Below, in pieces: positions 34,307-44,112 of a DNA stretch of 64,000 nucleotides. A program made the translations under genes and the position numbers. Numbering within the stretch: position 1 is the first letter of the stretch; each line of letters begins with the position of its first letter. The notes under the pieces were generated by a model. That model saw only the letters and a list, made by a program, of their open reading frames with translations. It made no database searches and was not told the origin of the DNA. This DNA is from Arthrobacter silviterrae (GTDB taxonomy: Bacteria; Actinomycetota; Actinomycetes; Actinomycetales; Micrococcaceae). The DNA lies in contig NZ_JAAKZI010000001.1 in the NCBI RefSeq assembly GCF_011045165.1, forward strand, positions 124,001 to 188,000, written 5' to 3'.

Positions 34307-35952
34307 TCACGCGGATTGGCGAGAATCGGCTAATGGCTTGGCTAGGTGCGTGGGCCAGTAGTGGTTTGATGGCCGGCAGAGCGTCCGGTGGTTTTTGAAC
34401 TGTTGCGGGCCTGCCAAGGCATTGAATTTCTGGAGCTGATGGTGTTTCGGGCCAGTGGCTTGGGATTGCTTGTTAGCGGGGTGGTGGGGGTTGTGAAGTT
34501 TCATGAGGTTGTGGGCGGCAGCGAGGAGCTTCCACTCATTGGAGGCTTTCTCGAACCCGCGCAGCAGGACGTGCTTGCCCTGGCGGATGCGGATTTGGCC
34601 GAAGACGGGTTCCACGATGGCTTTGCGCCGGGCATAGATCTTCTTGCCTCGCTTGGTTTTCAGCTTCCGGCCCATCCGTTCACCCAGGGTCGCGGTGGCT
34701 GGGATCCGGCCGCGCGGCGCCTCAGGGATCGGGGTTGCGTGTTTCAGCCGGCCGGTGGAAATGAAAAACTCGGTGCCATGGGTGGCCTGAAACTCCTGGG
34801 CAGAAGCCAGGTTCGCCGCTGAACAATACCCCGTATCAGCACTGAGCGTGCCGGGGCCCGGCCCAGATTCTCCACCGTCTTCTCCATCAGGGGAACCAGT
34901 TGCCCGTAGTCATTGGCGCTCCGGGTCATCTCGGCAGCAACAATGACCTGATGGTGGGAATCTACAACGGCTTGGCCGTTGTAGCAGTAATGGAAGGACC
35001 CGTCCGCGGTTTTCATGAGCCGCGCATCAGGGTCCGTGACGTTTCGTTGCGGGCCGGGCTTGGGCACCGCACCGGCGGCAGCCGCCTCGCCGGCACCGGT
35101 GATCTCATCATCATCCCCGCCACGTTTGCGCGCCTTCGCTTCGCCGTCCTGACGGGCGCGCTCAGCCGCTTCTTCTTCAATGCTGGCCCGGGCGGCAGCC
35201 ACCGCCTTCGCCCGTCCTTCCCTGCCGGCCAGCTCGGCAGGGATCTCATCCCCACGCTTGCCCGGCCCAAACCTCGCATCCTCGTCCGCATCAACACTCT
35301 TCGCTTCGGCCATCAGCTCACTGATCTCATCAGCGAGCACCCTCTGCTTGGCAGTGAGTCGGGCGTAGGACATCGCCTTGTCCCGGGACGCGTTTGCCCG
35401 CACCTTCGTCCCGTCCAATGCGACCTTGCCCAGCTTCACCATCCCCACCGCCCGGCACAGCCCCAAGGCTTGCAGGAACACGTTCGCCAACGCCGCCAAA
35501 TGCCGTTCCCGGAACCGTCCGATGGAACGAAAATCAGGCCCCTGCTGAGCCGCCAACCACCGGAACGCGACCACATCCACACACGAGCGTTCCAACTCAC
35601 GCGAGGAGCGGACCCCCACTCAGTATCCGTAAAGCACGATCCGCAGCATCAACCTTGGGTCATACGGCGGCTGGCCCTTCACCTTCGCATACGACTCATA
35701 AAACCTGGTCAGATCCAATTCGTGGTCGACGAGTTCGGCAATAAACCGGGCCAAATGATTCTTCGGCAGCCATTCATCCAGCGACGGCGGAACCAGCATC
35801 ACCGCATCCGGTTCAAAAGCCCTGAAGCGCTTCTTCGCCCCACCATTGGCCTCAATCCGATCATCAACGACAAGCTCAACGCGCTCGATCAAGGACGATT
35901 CGAACAAACCATCCTGCGGCACCGGTACGGGCGAAGAAGAACCAGGATTCAT
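34307..35952 (-). pseudogene. IS1182-family transposase, interrupted
   Basis: Three frame pieces together give one DDE transposase. Piece one (to 35620) has the N-terminal LDEWLPKNHLARFIAELVD and PYDPRLMLRIVLYGY, then an in-frame TGA at 35620-35622. Piece two (35619 to about 34850) has GVRSSRELERSC...VAFRWLAAQQGPDFRSIGRFR and KVALDGTKVRANAS. A one-base frameshift near 34850 leads to piece three with LSADTGYCSAANLA and KIYARRKAIVEPVFGQIRIRQG. The frame reads through the left inverted repeat into flanking DNA before stopping. Two lesions make it inactive unless stop readthrough and frameshifting occur. Confidence 0.88.
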
Positions 35953-36045
35953 ACCCCAATTCTCCCAGCCACCCCACCACAACCCCGGTCAATCCACCGG
36001 CGTTTAAAGAATTTCCGCCTCCACTACTGACCCACGCACCTAGCC
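34340..36045 (-). mobile_element. IS1182-family insertion sequence (degenerate)
   Basis: Terminal inverted repeats GGCTAGGTGCGTGGGYCAGT... at 34340-34364 and 36021-36045 agree at 24 of 25 bases. The outer CTAG (34342-34345 and 36040-36043) is probably the 4-base target duplication, since IS1182 elements favour palindromic 4-base targets; the empty site would read GGCTAGCC. The single transposase is interrupted, so the copy is likely inactive. Confidence 0.85.
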
Positions 36046-37353
36046 GTTGAGAGCGAGATTCCCTAGCCGAGGTGCCAGCCGGTACCACGGCATGAAGTAT
36101 CCGTAGTCTTGGTAAGGTGCTGTGGCGCAGGCCTTGATTATTCCTCGAGCGCGAATACCTGTGCCAGGTGAAGCATCGTAAACGGGGCCACCGCTGTCGC
36201 CGCCTACACAGACTGTGGCGCCATCTATGTTTCTCACCTCAACAACGCCAGTTGTTGTGCCGCCGTCGGACCGGTTGATGGTCACATTGGTTTGAGTCAC
36301 GTGGGACCGGCAAACTTGGCCGGAGAGGGCACCATCAAAGCATGAGTCTTGTCCGACGGTATCGCCGGTTGACGATACTGCCTGATACAGATAAGTCGTG
36401 TTGGTGTTCCACACGAAGGGTGAATATGAGCCGGTAATCAGAGCAGAGTCGGAGGGTTGTCCGGATACGTAGTCTACCTGCGATGAGTAACCAAATGTCT
36501 GTGCCGTGTTCCACCAGTACACAGACGTAATCCCCGTGGTTTTGAAGCAGTGCCCGGCTGTGAGCATATAGTTTCCGTACCCAGGCTTATACACCGAGAA
36601 CCCAGAGGTACAGGTTCCGGTGTAGGCGGGAATGTAGATTTTGTCTCCGCCAAACCAAGGGGCGTAATCGGTTGTGCGAGTTGTCGCTTCTTGTGGTTGG
36701 GGTCCTGCTGCTGTGTCGACTTTGAGTCCGTCTGGTCCATACGTCTTCAGGATGTAGTCGGCCTGTGCCGACGTGCCATTGATCAGACGGACGAGGATGG
36801 TGGACCCGTCCTCCAGGATCCCTGTGGTGTTGATTTTGATGCCCTGCTTTGCGAGGGCATCACGGTCCGCGTCAATGCGGGCCTGCTGCACTTCGGCCTC
36901 CGCTGTCGTCCTGGCAGCGGCGACGAAATTGATGGCCGCCCCATTGGCCTTGGACCGTGCGGCCGATTGCGCTGTTGCGGTGGGTGTTTTGCCGGCGATG
37001 TAAATGTCCGCCGACATCGGGGCGTAGTTTAAGGTGATTTGATTCACGGTGTAGCCCCCTGCTATCAGGCTGGCCTTGGCCGCCTGGGCGTCCTGCTCCA
37101 AGACGGCGTGGGTTCCGCCACCGGCATCTTCGAGCGGAACCCCAAGTGCCTGTTGAAATTCAGTTGGGGTTTGTTCTTGAGGAAGTTGTTTGGAAAGGGA
37201 CGGTACTGGGCCGGGAGCCGGCGGCAGATCCGTTGAAGGCGACGATGCCGCGATAAGCGGGGAAACCCCGACCCCGACGAGTGCCAAGCTGGCCAAGGTC
37301 GCGATCGACCACCGTCCGGCTTTGCCCTTTGTGTATTTGAAACGTCCGTTCAT
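36040..37353 (-). CDS. secreted S1 (trypsin-like/streptogrisin-like) serine protease with pro-region
   Basis: A 437-residue preproprotein. Signal helix (about 15-36), pro-region (about 40-225) and a chymotrypsin-fold catalytic domain. Catalytic triad: His268 in LTAGHCF, Asp302 in SDSALI, Ser387 in GGDSGGP. Paired Cys residues (248/269, 338/349, 382/408 region) are consistent with disulfides. The ATG at 37353 is preferred to an extended frame. The TAG stop lies inside the CTAG duplicated by the IS1182-like element, so the coding region ends exactly at the insertion. Exported, probably for scavenging protein. Confidence 0.9.
   Translation of the reverse strand: MNGRFKYTKGKAGRWSIATLASLALVGVGVSPLIAASSPSTDLPPAPGPVPSLSKQLPQEQTPTEFQQALGVPLEDAGGGTHAVLEQDAQAAKASLIAGGYTVNQITLNYAPMSADIYIAGKTPTATAQSAARSKANGAAINFVAAARTTAEAEVQQARIDADRDALAKQGIKINTTGILEDGSTILVRLINGTSAQADYILKTYGPDGLKVDTAAGPQPQEATTRTTDYAPWFGGDKIYIPAYTGTCTSGFSVYKPGYGNYMLTAGHCFKTTGITSVYWWNTAQTFGYSSQVDYVSGQPSDSALITGSYSPFVWNTNTTYLYQAVSSTGDTVGQDSCFDGALSGQVCRSHVTQTNVTINRSDGGTTTGVVEVRNIDGATVCVGGDSGGPVYDASPGTGIRARGIIKACATAPYQDYGYFMPWYRLAPRLGNLALNG
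36689..37286. repeat. 598-bp direct repeat, copy 2
   Basis: Identical partner of 33393-33990, within the intact protease gene (pro-region). The 66 bases up to the start codon differ from copy 1, as does everything after codon 222. Confidence 0.85.
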
Positions 37354-37600
37354 GGTAGTTCCCCAATCGGTGCGATTGATATCAATTAGAGCCAAATGCT
37401 GTGCGGCCCCTATCCGCGAATACTAGACCGCGAACGCACCGATAGCCAAGGAACACCAAAATGTGAACCGCAACGAACAGCGACTATCTTTGCGTTTGGG
37501 CCCAGCGAAGGCATTCAGCTGTCCTGGAAGACGGTCGTCAAACGGAACACACCCCAACCGTGACCTGAAGATAAAGAAGTTCCGATGTTCACAGGTACGC
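37354..37600. other. intergenic region upstream of the protease
   Basis: Protease promoter lies here. No gene or clear operator seen; ends at the ISAs1-like inverted repeat. Confidence 0.4.
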
Positions 37601-37620
37601 CAGGGCGTCTGCAAAGTCGT

Positions 37621-37809
37621 TCAGCTGATAGATAGGCCGATGAGTTTGAGGGCGCGCTCAGGGTAGTTGCGTGCGCCGAGGGTGGCCTTGGCAACGTTGG
37701 TTTCTGCCTCCAGGCGCAGAATCGTGATCGCGATGTTGCGCCACTACACGTGGCGCGTTGCCCCGCCGCACCTGGGATCCGTCCTCCTGCCACGTGACGT
37801 CCCTGCGCC
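37621..37809 (-). pseudogene. ISAs1-family transposase, C-terminal fragment
   Basis: Encodes RRDVTWQEDGSQVRRGNAPRV and, after a small frameshifting deletion near 37740, WRNIAITILRLEAETNVAKATLGARNYPERALKLIGLSIS, ending next to the inverted repeat. This is the usual C terminus of ISAs1 transposases (VRDVTxxED...ALRxxARNPERAL). Its other half lies at 41546-42491. Confidence 0.82.
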
Positions 37810-37854
37810 TTCTTTGTACTAAATTTTTCGCAGTTGACGGGTGGCTTGTGGTGA

Positions 37855-40216
37855 TCAGTTCAGCGTTGTGGGGCCGTCCGGCTCGTCTATGAGTTGTTGA
37901 AGCCGTTCGGCTTGCCGTTTCTTGTCGGCGATGTGGCGGAGTCCTTCTTGGAGGGCGGAGACTTCGCCGAGCCATTGCATGTGGTGCGCTTCTTTCAACC
38001 TTTCGTTCGTGTTGGTTTCTATTTGAACTAGCCGTGGCAGTTGGGCTGGATCCATGCGCAGCATCGGACAGCGGACGCAGGCATGTTCATGTTCGCAAGG
38101 AGTCCCGTAGGGGCGTTCGCAGGTGCCGAGTGCGACCTTTCGGAGACTGAAGTGGTCACGAAAATCGTTCCATTCCGTGTCCGAGGGTTCGCGGTATTCC
38201 TCCGCCGGACGACCCGCCCGCCGTTGGTCAATGTAGCTGCGGTAGTGGTGGATGACATCCTGTGGGTAGACGGCGACGTACCCCTGGGTGGTATTCAAAT
38301 CGAGGTGGCCCAAGAGCTTTGCTGCAATGTGGATCGGCAAGCCGCCATTGACGGTTTCGGTGGCGAAGATCCTGCGAAAGTCGTGCGGGGTAAACCTCAG
38401 AGGAGTGCCATCCACGTCGACCATGCCTGCGCTGGCAGCCAATCGGCTGAGCTGTTTGCGTATCTGAGGTGGGGAGATCACCTGCAGCCGGTGCTGAAAC
38501 TCGGTTTGGAACAGGTGCGGCAGTGGAGGCCCGAAAATCCGTTCGTGGTTGTCGTAGCGAATCACCAGCGGCACCTTGCCTTCCTCAGCCGTCTTGACGC
38601 GGCGCAGGATCCTGGCGAGGACGGCGACCAGTTCCGGGGTTGCGGGGATGACTCGTTCCCGGTCAGTTTTGGATGGGCTGATCTGCAGCAGCGGAATCAT
38701 CTCGCCGGTAGGCGACCGGTACTGGCGCAGGCTCAGGTGCGTCAGTTCGAGTAATTCCTCGATCCGGACCCCGGTGCGCCGCAGGACTTCGATGGCCGCC
38801 CAGAGCCAGAATGCATTGTCTTCGTCGCGCACGGCGTTAAACCGTGGTCCTTGTTTATCGGCGATGGTGATGAACACTGCCGCCGGCCCCGGGTCCCGGC
38901 CTTGCTTGCCCGTGCGCCGGTACCGGACGTCTTCCACCGTGAATTCGCCGCCCGGTGCAGTGTCCCGGCTTGCTTTGAGCACCACGCCGGTGATTCGCAG
39001 TCGTTCCTCGGCGGCAGTGACCAGCTGGGACAGTACCGGGGTCAGCGTGCGTGTACGTTGCTGCATGCGGGCCTGGCGCTGGCGCGTTTCCTTCCGGTAA
39101 CTAATGCGTATCGGACTGGCTAATGGGGCAGGGAGCAGCCCATTGTGCCCACCGGGCAGGGTCCTCCAACGACCATTGATGAATATCAAGGTAGAACGAG
39201 CGCACAGCCAGGAGGATGGCGTGGTAGTTCAGCCGGGGCTGGCCATTGGGCAGGGTCCGGAGCCGCTGTTTCCATTCGGCGGCAATGGGTCCGGGAAGGC
39301 TCAGTGAACAGATTCCCGGATGGTGCTCTTCCAGATCCATCCAGAAAAGACCGGCAAGCATCTGTGATTGGTTGATCAGTGAAGCGTAGTCAAGCATGGC
39401 GCATCGTTCCGTGAGGTAGTGCACCAACATGTCGCGAAAAGCTCGATCAACGATCGGGAATCTATCGACGAGCTCAGTCGGGGTGCGTTGGCCGACGTGG
39501 TGGTACTGAACCAACGTAGGCGGGCAGTCGGGCATCGCTCCCTGGGCATGCAGCACCTGGTAAGCCAATGCCAACGCCCCGTTATTGCGCCCGCTGGACT
39601 TTCGGGCCTCAGCATAATCGGCGATGTCCTTGATATCGAGGTCCAGCAAATCCTTTCCAGTCACCATCGCCATGCACGCCAGCAGGTTCAAGGTGGTGGC
39701 GCTATATTCAGTGCTGCCGCCGCGTTCGCTCAGATGAACAGCAATTCGTGTGAACGTCTCGGACTGGTTATGGCGTCGGTAGGCATCATAAACGCCCAGC
39801 AAGCGACTGCTAAAGAGCCAGTTGTACGACGGGCGGACCACCCGCAGCGCCAGCAACACGCCGAGTCCGGTTGTCAACGGCAAACGCTGAGCCGCTGAGC
39901 TACCGACCGGCCCCCACGATGACCAGCCGGCATCGGAAACACTCAAGAGCCACCGGTCCTGCCAATCCTGGCCGGGAAAGGTTTCCAGCCACGACAACAC
40001 CTTTTCCACTGCCTCCCGCTGGCGCTGGATTTGCCCGGAGTCAGGATCCACAAACAGTGTCTGGGCCAGCAACACCAATTCGCCAGCTGCCATGCCTGCC
40101 CTGTCCGGTGCCGGCGGCGGGCCTTCGGCTGGAGTCAACCCTGCGATGGCACTGATGGCAGGATCATATCCCTGCCCGCTCAACGGTGTGCGGGCGACCC
40201 ATCCGTTGCGGCTCAT
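37855..40216 (-). pseudogene. large tyrosine recombinase/integrase, one-base frameshift
   Basis: Residues 1-371 (MSRNGWVARTPLSG...ARWAQWAAPCPISQSDTH*) are the core-binding half. The other half continues in a neighbouring frame from ISYRKETRQRQARMQQRTR to the end near 37855. A single missing base near 39105 would join them into about 780 residues. Catalytic residues are intact: Arg in RRTGVRIEELL, HDFRR, and LLGHLDLNTTQGYVAVY with the nucleophile Tyr. A Cys-rich tail (GTCERPYGTPCEHEHACVRCPM) is typical of this actinobacterial group. Could also be a sequencing error or programmed shift. Confidence 0.83.
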
Positions 40217-41523
40217 TTGTTGTTCCCGAAGAGATCTGCCAGATCGTCAGGGTCATAGGCCCAGCCAGTCCGTGCCCCGGCGACATGACGTGGGCGCCCG
40301 TAATGCTCCGCCACCTTGGCAATGACTTCGTCCGGGCGCGGACGCAAATACCCGGTGGTCGTGGTGATCCAGCGGTGGCGCATGACATGCTGGACATCGA
40401 CCAGGCTGAGGCCCGGATCCTCAACGAGTCGAATGGCCAGGGTGTGCCGCAGGTCGTGAACGCTTACGGTGGCGCCGATCTTCTCATTGATCCGGTTCAA
40501 AATGGCCCGCAAAGCTGTATATGTCAATGGGCGCAGCGGATGCCGGCGAGTCCACCACAGCGGCTCTCCGGGTCCGGGACGCAGGCCCTCCACCTGCGCC
40601 ATCTCGCCCAGGTAGAGCGTCAGCCAGGCGAACGCTTCCGGGGACGCCGGGCAGGGCTCCTTGACGCCCCCGAGTCCCTTGCTGCGCACATAGATGCGCC
40701 CCTGACCAGGCCGGACATCATCCACCGTCATCGCCAAAAGTTCCGCAGCACGTGCCCCACTGGATAGGAACATCGAAAACAAAGCCCGGTCACGATGGCA
40801 ACTCAATGAGGAAAACAGGTCTTCCACCACGTCATCGGGCACGGCCCGAGGTTCACGCTCGGGTTCCTTTTGCCGATAGCGTCCGCGGGAATGGGCGGCG
40901 AAGGGCTCAAGGGGATTATGGTGGGCACCAATATGGCCCCCAGCGCGGGTCGGGCCCGGAACCGGTGAGATCACAGGCCCCTGCCCGGTTTCCAGATGAA
41001 AATCATAAAAGCAGGCAATCACCGAAATCGCATGATTGATCGTTGCCGGCGCGTATCCAGCGGATAAGGCGGCTTTGCCGGTGCGCCGGTTTACTGATCC
41101 CGCCGCGGCGGAATTTTCACGGTGCCGATCGCGGGCGGGATTGTGTGCTGTTTTCAGCCACAACACGAAGTCACGGACCTCCAACGATGTGGCACGATGC
41201 CACGGCACTTCGACGGCCGCCAAAAACCTCGACCAACGCAGGAGGTCATAGGCATACGAACGACACGATGCCGCGGAATTGCCACAAGCCAGCAGGTCCC
41301 TCAGGAACTCCTCCACCGGTGCCACCCGAAGACCAGTTTCCGTCAGCACCGCCCACGGCAGCGTCGCGTCATCAGTTGCCGAAACCGTGCCGGCGCGAAT
41401 GACGACCAACCCGTCAATCCGACTACCGCCAAGCTTCTCATTCTGTTTCACAGCTACTCCGTTCATAGGAAGTGCCCATGAATGAAGCATCAACCCGGAG
41501 ACAGGACCCGCATCGGAGGACAC
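40213..41523 (-). CDS. tyrosine recombinase/integrase
   Basis: Up to 436 residues. N-terminal SAM-like core-binding domain (about 60-190, LRDLLACGNSAASCRSYAYDLLRWSRFL) and catalytic domain with Arg in SSGARAAELLAMTVDD, HDLRHTLAIRL and VMRHRWITTTTGYLRPR carrying the last His and Tyr. First gene of the two-gene element; its stop overlaps the start of the large recombinase by four bases. The true start may be the Met at residue 12 or 20. Probably catalyses integration and excision with its partner. Confidence 0.88.
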   Translation of the reverse strand: MSSDAGPVSGLMLHSWALPMNGVAVKQNEKLGGSRIDGLVVIRAGTVSATDDATLPWAVLTETGLRVAPVEEFLRDLLACGNSAASCRSYAYDLLRWSRFLAAVEVPWHRATSLEVRDFVLWLKTAHNPARDRHRENSAAAGSVNRRTGKAALSAGYAPATINHAISVIACFYDFHLETGQGPVISPVPGPTRAGGHIGAHHNPLEPFAAHSRGRYRQKEPEREPRAVPDDVVEDLFSSLSCHRDRALFSMFLSSGARAAELLAMTVDDVRPGQGRIYVRSKGLGGVKEPCPASPEAFAWLTLYLGEMAQVEGLRPGPGEPLWWTRRHPLRPLTYTALRAILNRINEKIGATVSVHDLRHTLAIRLVEDPGLSLVDVQHVMRHRWITTTTGYLRPRPDEVIAKVAEHYGRPRHVAGARTGWAYDPDDLADLFGNNK

Positions 41524-41545
41524 GCTGGTAGTGCGGTCAACGTAT

Positions 41546-42491
41546 CAGTGGAGGCCGTTTTCAATTCCCCAGTGCCCGCGGATCAGGGACGCTATGAGTT
41601 CCGGTTTTCCTTGTCCCGGCGCCAGTGACGTGACGATGTGAACGGTCTCTGTCGACCACTTCCGGGTACCCAGCGGCCGGGAACTGCGGGTGATTTGTGC
41701 GGCCTGGGCTGCGTGGGGGAACTTGATCCCCGCAGCCAGGCTCACGCACTTGACGGTCCGCTCGATCTCGCGGCCGTTGGCCGTGTCACGGGTCTTGTGC
41801 CCGACGCGGACGCGGTTCCAAGGCAAGGCGCGCAACTGGTCATGGAGCTTGGGCTGGTTCGCCTTCACCGTGAACACATACTCGGCTCCCCGGGAGTGAA
41901 GGTACTCGGCATGCTCACGCTGGGTATGCAACGCATCGGCGGATATCACCACGCCCTCCAGATTGTTCATCCCCTCCAGGAGTGGCTTGAAGTAGGTGAT
42001 CTCGTTGTGCTTCTCGGACACGTTCGCCTGTACGAGGACGGCCCCGGTGGTGTGGTCGATGCCGGCCAACAGGTGGACCCTCGTGCCGCCGCCGTTCTTC
42101 GCTCCCCGGACTTCCTCCCGTCGATGGCGATGGCCGCCACCGGTGCCAAGGACTGTGCCCATGCCCTGGCCAGCCGGTCGAGGGCGTCAGCATCCAGGAT
42201 GCTGACGCACCCTGGCCAGCGTAGTTGCGTGCGGGGCACCAATGCCCAGGGCGGCGAGCTGGTCCCGGGCCGTGTCGGCCGCCCGTTCGGGCATCTCCAC
42301 CAACGATGTCGCCCGGCCAGCACCGAGCAGACCATGATGACAAGCAAGTGTGCGAACCGGTGCCGAACCCCGCGCCGTTTCCTTGGATCAGGCAAACCGG
42401 ACAACCTCACAAGAACTCTGCCCGGGTCGATCTCCACCGGCCCGGCCGGGGGGAAATCGTCAATGAACACAGCAAGATGGGATGATGGCAT
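41546..42491 (-). pseudogene. ISAs1-family transposase, N-terminal part, multiple frameshifts
   Basis: Starts MPSSHLAVFIDDFPPAG and shows PDPRKRRGVRHRFAHLLVIMVCSVLAG, then shifts frame at about 42295 to ATSLVEMPERAADTARDQ, and back near 42210 to ILDADALDRLARAWAQ...AIDGRKS. Another shift near 42120 leads to VHLLAGIDHTTGAVLVQANVSEKHNEI...VVISADALHTQREHAEYL and RGHWGIENGLH. DDE residues lie in these pieces. At least three shifts plus the internal insertion make it dead. The C-terminal end is at 37621-37809. Confidence 0.85.
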
Positions 42492-42679
42492 GCGAGAACT
42501 CCTGGCAATCCAGCGGCTTAGACACCATCTGGATTAACAGGGGTTCTCACTTTTTAAAAGCCACGGCACGGTTCGTCTCACGTATTAAGACGCCGCACCC
42601 TCACAAAAGACTTTGCAGACGCCCTGCCCATATGGGAGTCGGTCAGATAGATTTGTCGCCAACAGTTCAGGGTGAAAAG

Positions 42680-43336
42680 ATGCTGCTTCTTGTGGATTTG
42701 GACAACACTTTGGTCGACAGGGCCTCCGCTTTCAATTCCTGGTCCGTCGATTTCGTTCGGCTGCTCAGGAGACCCGATTCTGAGGCGGCATGGCTGATCG
42801 AGTCTGACCGCGACGGCTATGAACCTCGGGATTCCCTGGCCCGCGCCATCAAGGAACGCTTCAGACTAGACACGGCAGTCGAGGATCTCGTGGACCGCCT
42901 CCTCTACGAACATGTGGACTCCATGACCATGGAGGACTGCACCAAGAAGGCGCTCAAGAATGCCAAAGAGCATGGCTGGAAAATAGCCATTGTCACCAAC
43001 GGAACAACGACTCAACAGACTCTCAAAATCCAAAGAGTCGGGCTAGAGCCGTATGTGGATGCTGTCGTGATCTCCGAAGCAGAACGAGTCAAAAAGCCAG
43101 ATTCCAAGATTTTCCAGATTGCAGCCCAGCGACTGAATTCAGAACTCACCGGAGGTTGGATGGTAGGTGATCATCCAACCGCTGATATCGCTGGTGGCCA
43201 AGCGGCAGGTCTAGAAACTGGATGGGTTTCACGCGGCATGGAATGGCCCAAGCAAGTACGTTCCCCCACGCTAATGGCAGCGACTGCTGCCGAAGTAATA
43301 GATAACGTTGTCCACCGGAGCGCGCTGGCCAGCTGA
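42680..43336 (+). CDS. HAD-superfamily hydrolase (subfamily IA)
   Basis: A 218-residue haloacid dehalogenase-like phosphatase. Motif I DLDNTLVD (6-13) holds the nucleophile Asp6; motif II IVTNGTTTQQ; Lys in VKKPDSKIF (motif III); motif IV MVGDHPTADIAGG. Helical cap between motifs I and II. ATG 42680 has GGTGA upstream and puts motif I at the N terminus. Starts only 54 bases after the ISAs1-like inverted repeat, so its native promoter may have been lost or replaced. Lower GC than the core genes; likely acquired. Substrate unknown. Confidence 0.88.
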   Translation: MLLLVDLDNTLVDRASAFNSWSVDFVRLLRRPDSEAAWLIESDRDGYEPRDSLARAIKERFRLDTAVEDLVDRLLYEHVDSMTMEDCTKKALKNAKEHGWKIAIVTNGTTTQQTLKIQRVGLEPYVDAVVISEAERVKKPDSKIFQIAAQRLNSELTGGWMVGDHPTADIAGGQAAGLETGWVSRGMEWPKQVRSPTLMAATAAEVIDNVVHRSALAS

Positions 43337-43440
43337 TGTTAGCTCGGCATCCCGGTAAGGGTTCCCCCTGCGGGACACCGAAAGTGACCGGTTCCGGCAA
43401 GCTCAATGAGTGACGAAGCCCTTCGCGGTGGTCCGTCTGG

Positions 43441-44112
43441 CTAACGATCGCGCTCGAGTTTTAGTGGTGTGAGCTGGATCTGCTTCGCGAGGGCGTATGC
43501 CGCGGGCCGGTCATTTTCGTTGGCAACGTACACCCGTCCGATGAGCAGTGCGGCGTGGTGCGGCACGTCGATTCGGCTCATACCCACCGGGGTTTCGCCG
43601 GCCCATTTGGGTTCGCAGAGGAGGAAGTCGCCGGCAGCCGACCCGGTGGTGCGTTTGCCCACATAGGCGAAGTTGGCTCCGCTGGTTGGGTCGGTGAACT
43701 GCACGCTGCAGAAGCGGCCGTCCATCGTGGGCATGTGCAGCACCAGCGGTCCGTCCTTCACGTCAAGCCAACCCCCCAGGTAGAGGAGATCATCGGTGCC
43801 GGTCGCGATCACACTGCCGGACGACGCGGATTGGGACGGGCTCTCCGGCACGGCATAGATCGTGTTCACGGGGATCGGGCCGCCGCCCAATCCACGCCCC
43901 GAGAATATCCTTTTGAAGCCGCCGACCGTGATTCGGGGCCAGAAGTAGATAAACACGAACGCTCCGATCACCCAATCAATCGCAGCCGTCACGGCGAGCG
44001 GGATGATCGCTCCCAAACCGCCATCGGCGACTCGTCGGTAGATGACCCATGCGAAGATCGCCAAGATGACGATGATGACCGGAGTGGCGTATTTCAGGAT
44101 CAGGCGATTCAT
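43441..44112 (-). CDS. DUF1254 domain protein
   Basis: A 223-residue protein with two N-terminal helices (ATPVIIVILAIFAWVIY, AIIPLAVTAAIDWVIGAFVFIYFW) followed by a DUF1254 fold: DDLLYLGGWLDVKDGPLVLHMPTMDGRFCSVQFTDPTSGANFAYVGKRTTGSAAGDFLL. Often this domain is in the same chain as DUF1214; here the two are separate overlapping genes (ATGA). Membrane-anchored, outside-facing. Function of the family is not established. Confidence 0.85.
   Translation of the reverse strand: MNRLILKYATPVIIVILAIFAWVIYRRVADGGLGAIIPLAVTAAIDWVIGAFVFIYFWPRITVGGFKRIFSGRGLGGGPIPVNTIYAVPESPSQSASSGSVIATGTDDLLYLGGWLDVKDGPLVLHMPTMDGRFCSVQFTDPTSGANFAYVGKRTTGSAAGDFLLCEPKWAGETPVGMSRIDVPHHAALLIGRVYVANENDRPAAYALAKQIQLTPLKLERDR

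Larger units (their letters stand above)
37810..41545 (-). mobile_element. two-gene tyrosine-recombinase element inserted in the ISAs1 transposase
   Basis: The transposase codons for His-Trp are split: the 5' part ends ...GLHW at 41546 and the 3' part resumes RRDV at 37809. Joining them restores a continuous ISAs1 protein, so the 3.7 kb between is an insertion. It carries only two overlapping recombinase genes, as in Tn554-like elements. No inverted ends or target duplication are seen. Confidence 0.75.
37601..42626 (-). mobile_element. ISAs1-family insertion sequence split by a recombinase element
   Basis: Inverted repeats CAGGGCGTCTGCAAAGTC at 37601-37619 and its complement at 42608-42626 match at 18 of 19 bases and bracket both halves of an ISAs1-type transposase gene. 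Without the 3.7-kb internal insertion the element would be about 1.3 kb, the normal ISAs1 length. No target duplication is visible outside, so flanks may have been rearranged. Confidence 0.82.

Noticed and set aside
33386-37395. Composite transposon made of the two protease repeats
   Set aside because: The repeats are coding pro-regions, not IS ends, and only one transposase lies between them.
37855-41523. Recombinase-in-trio (RIT) element
   Set aside because: The second and third frames are one large recombinase split by a one-base shift, so there are two recombinase genes, not three.
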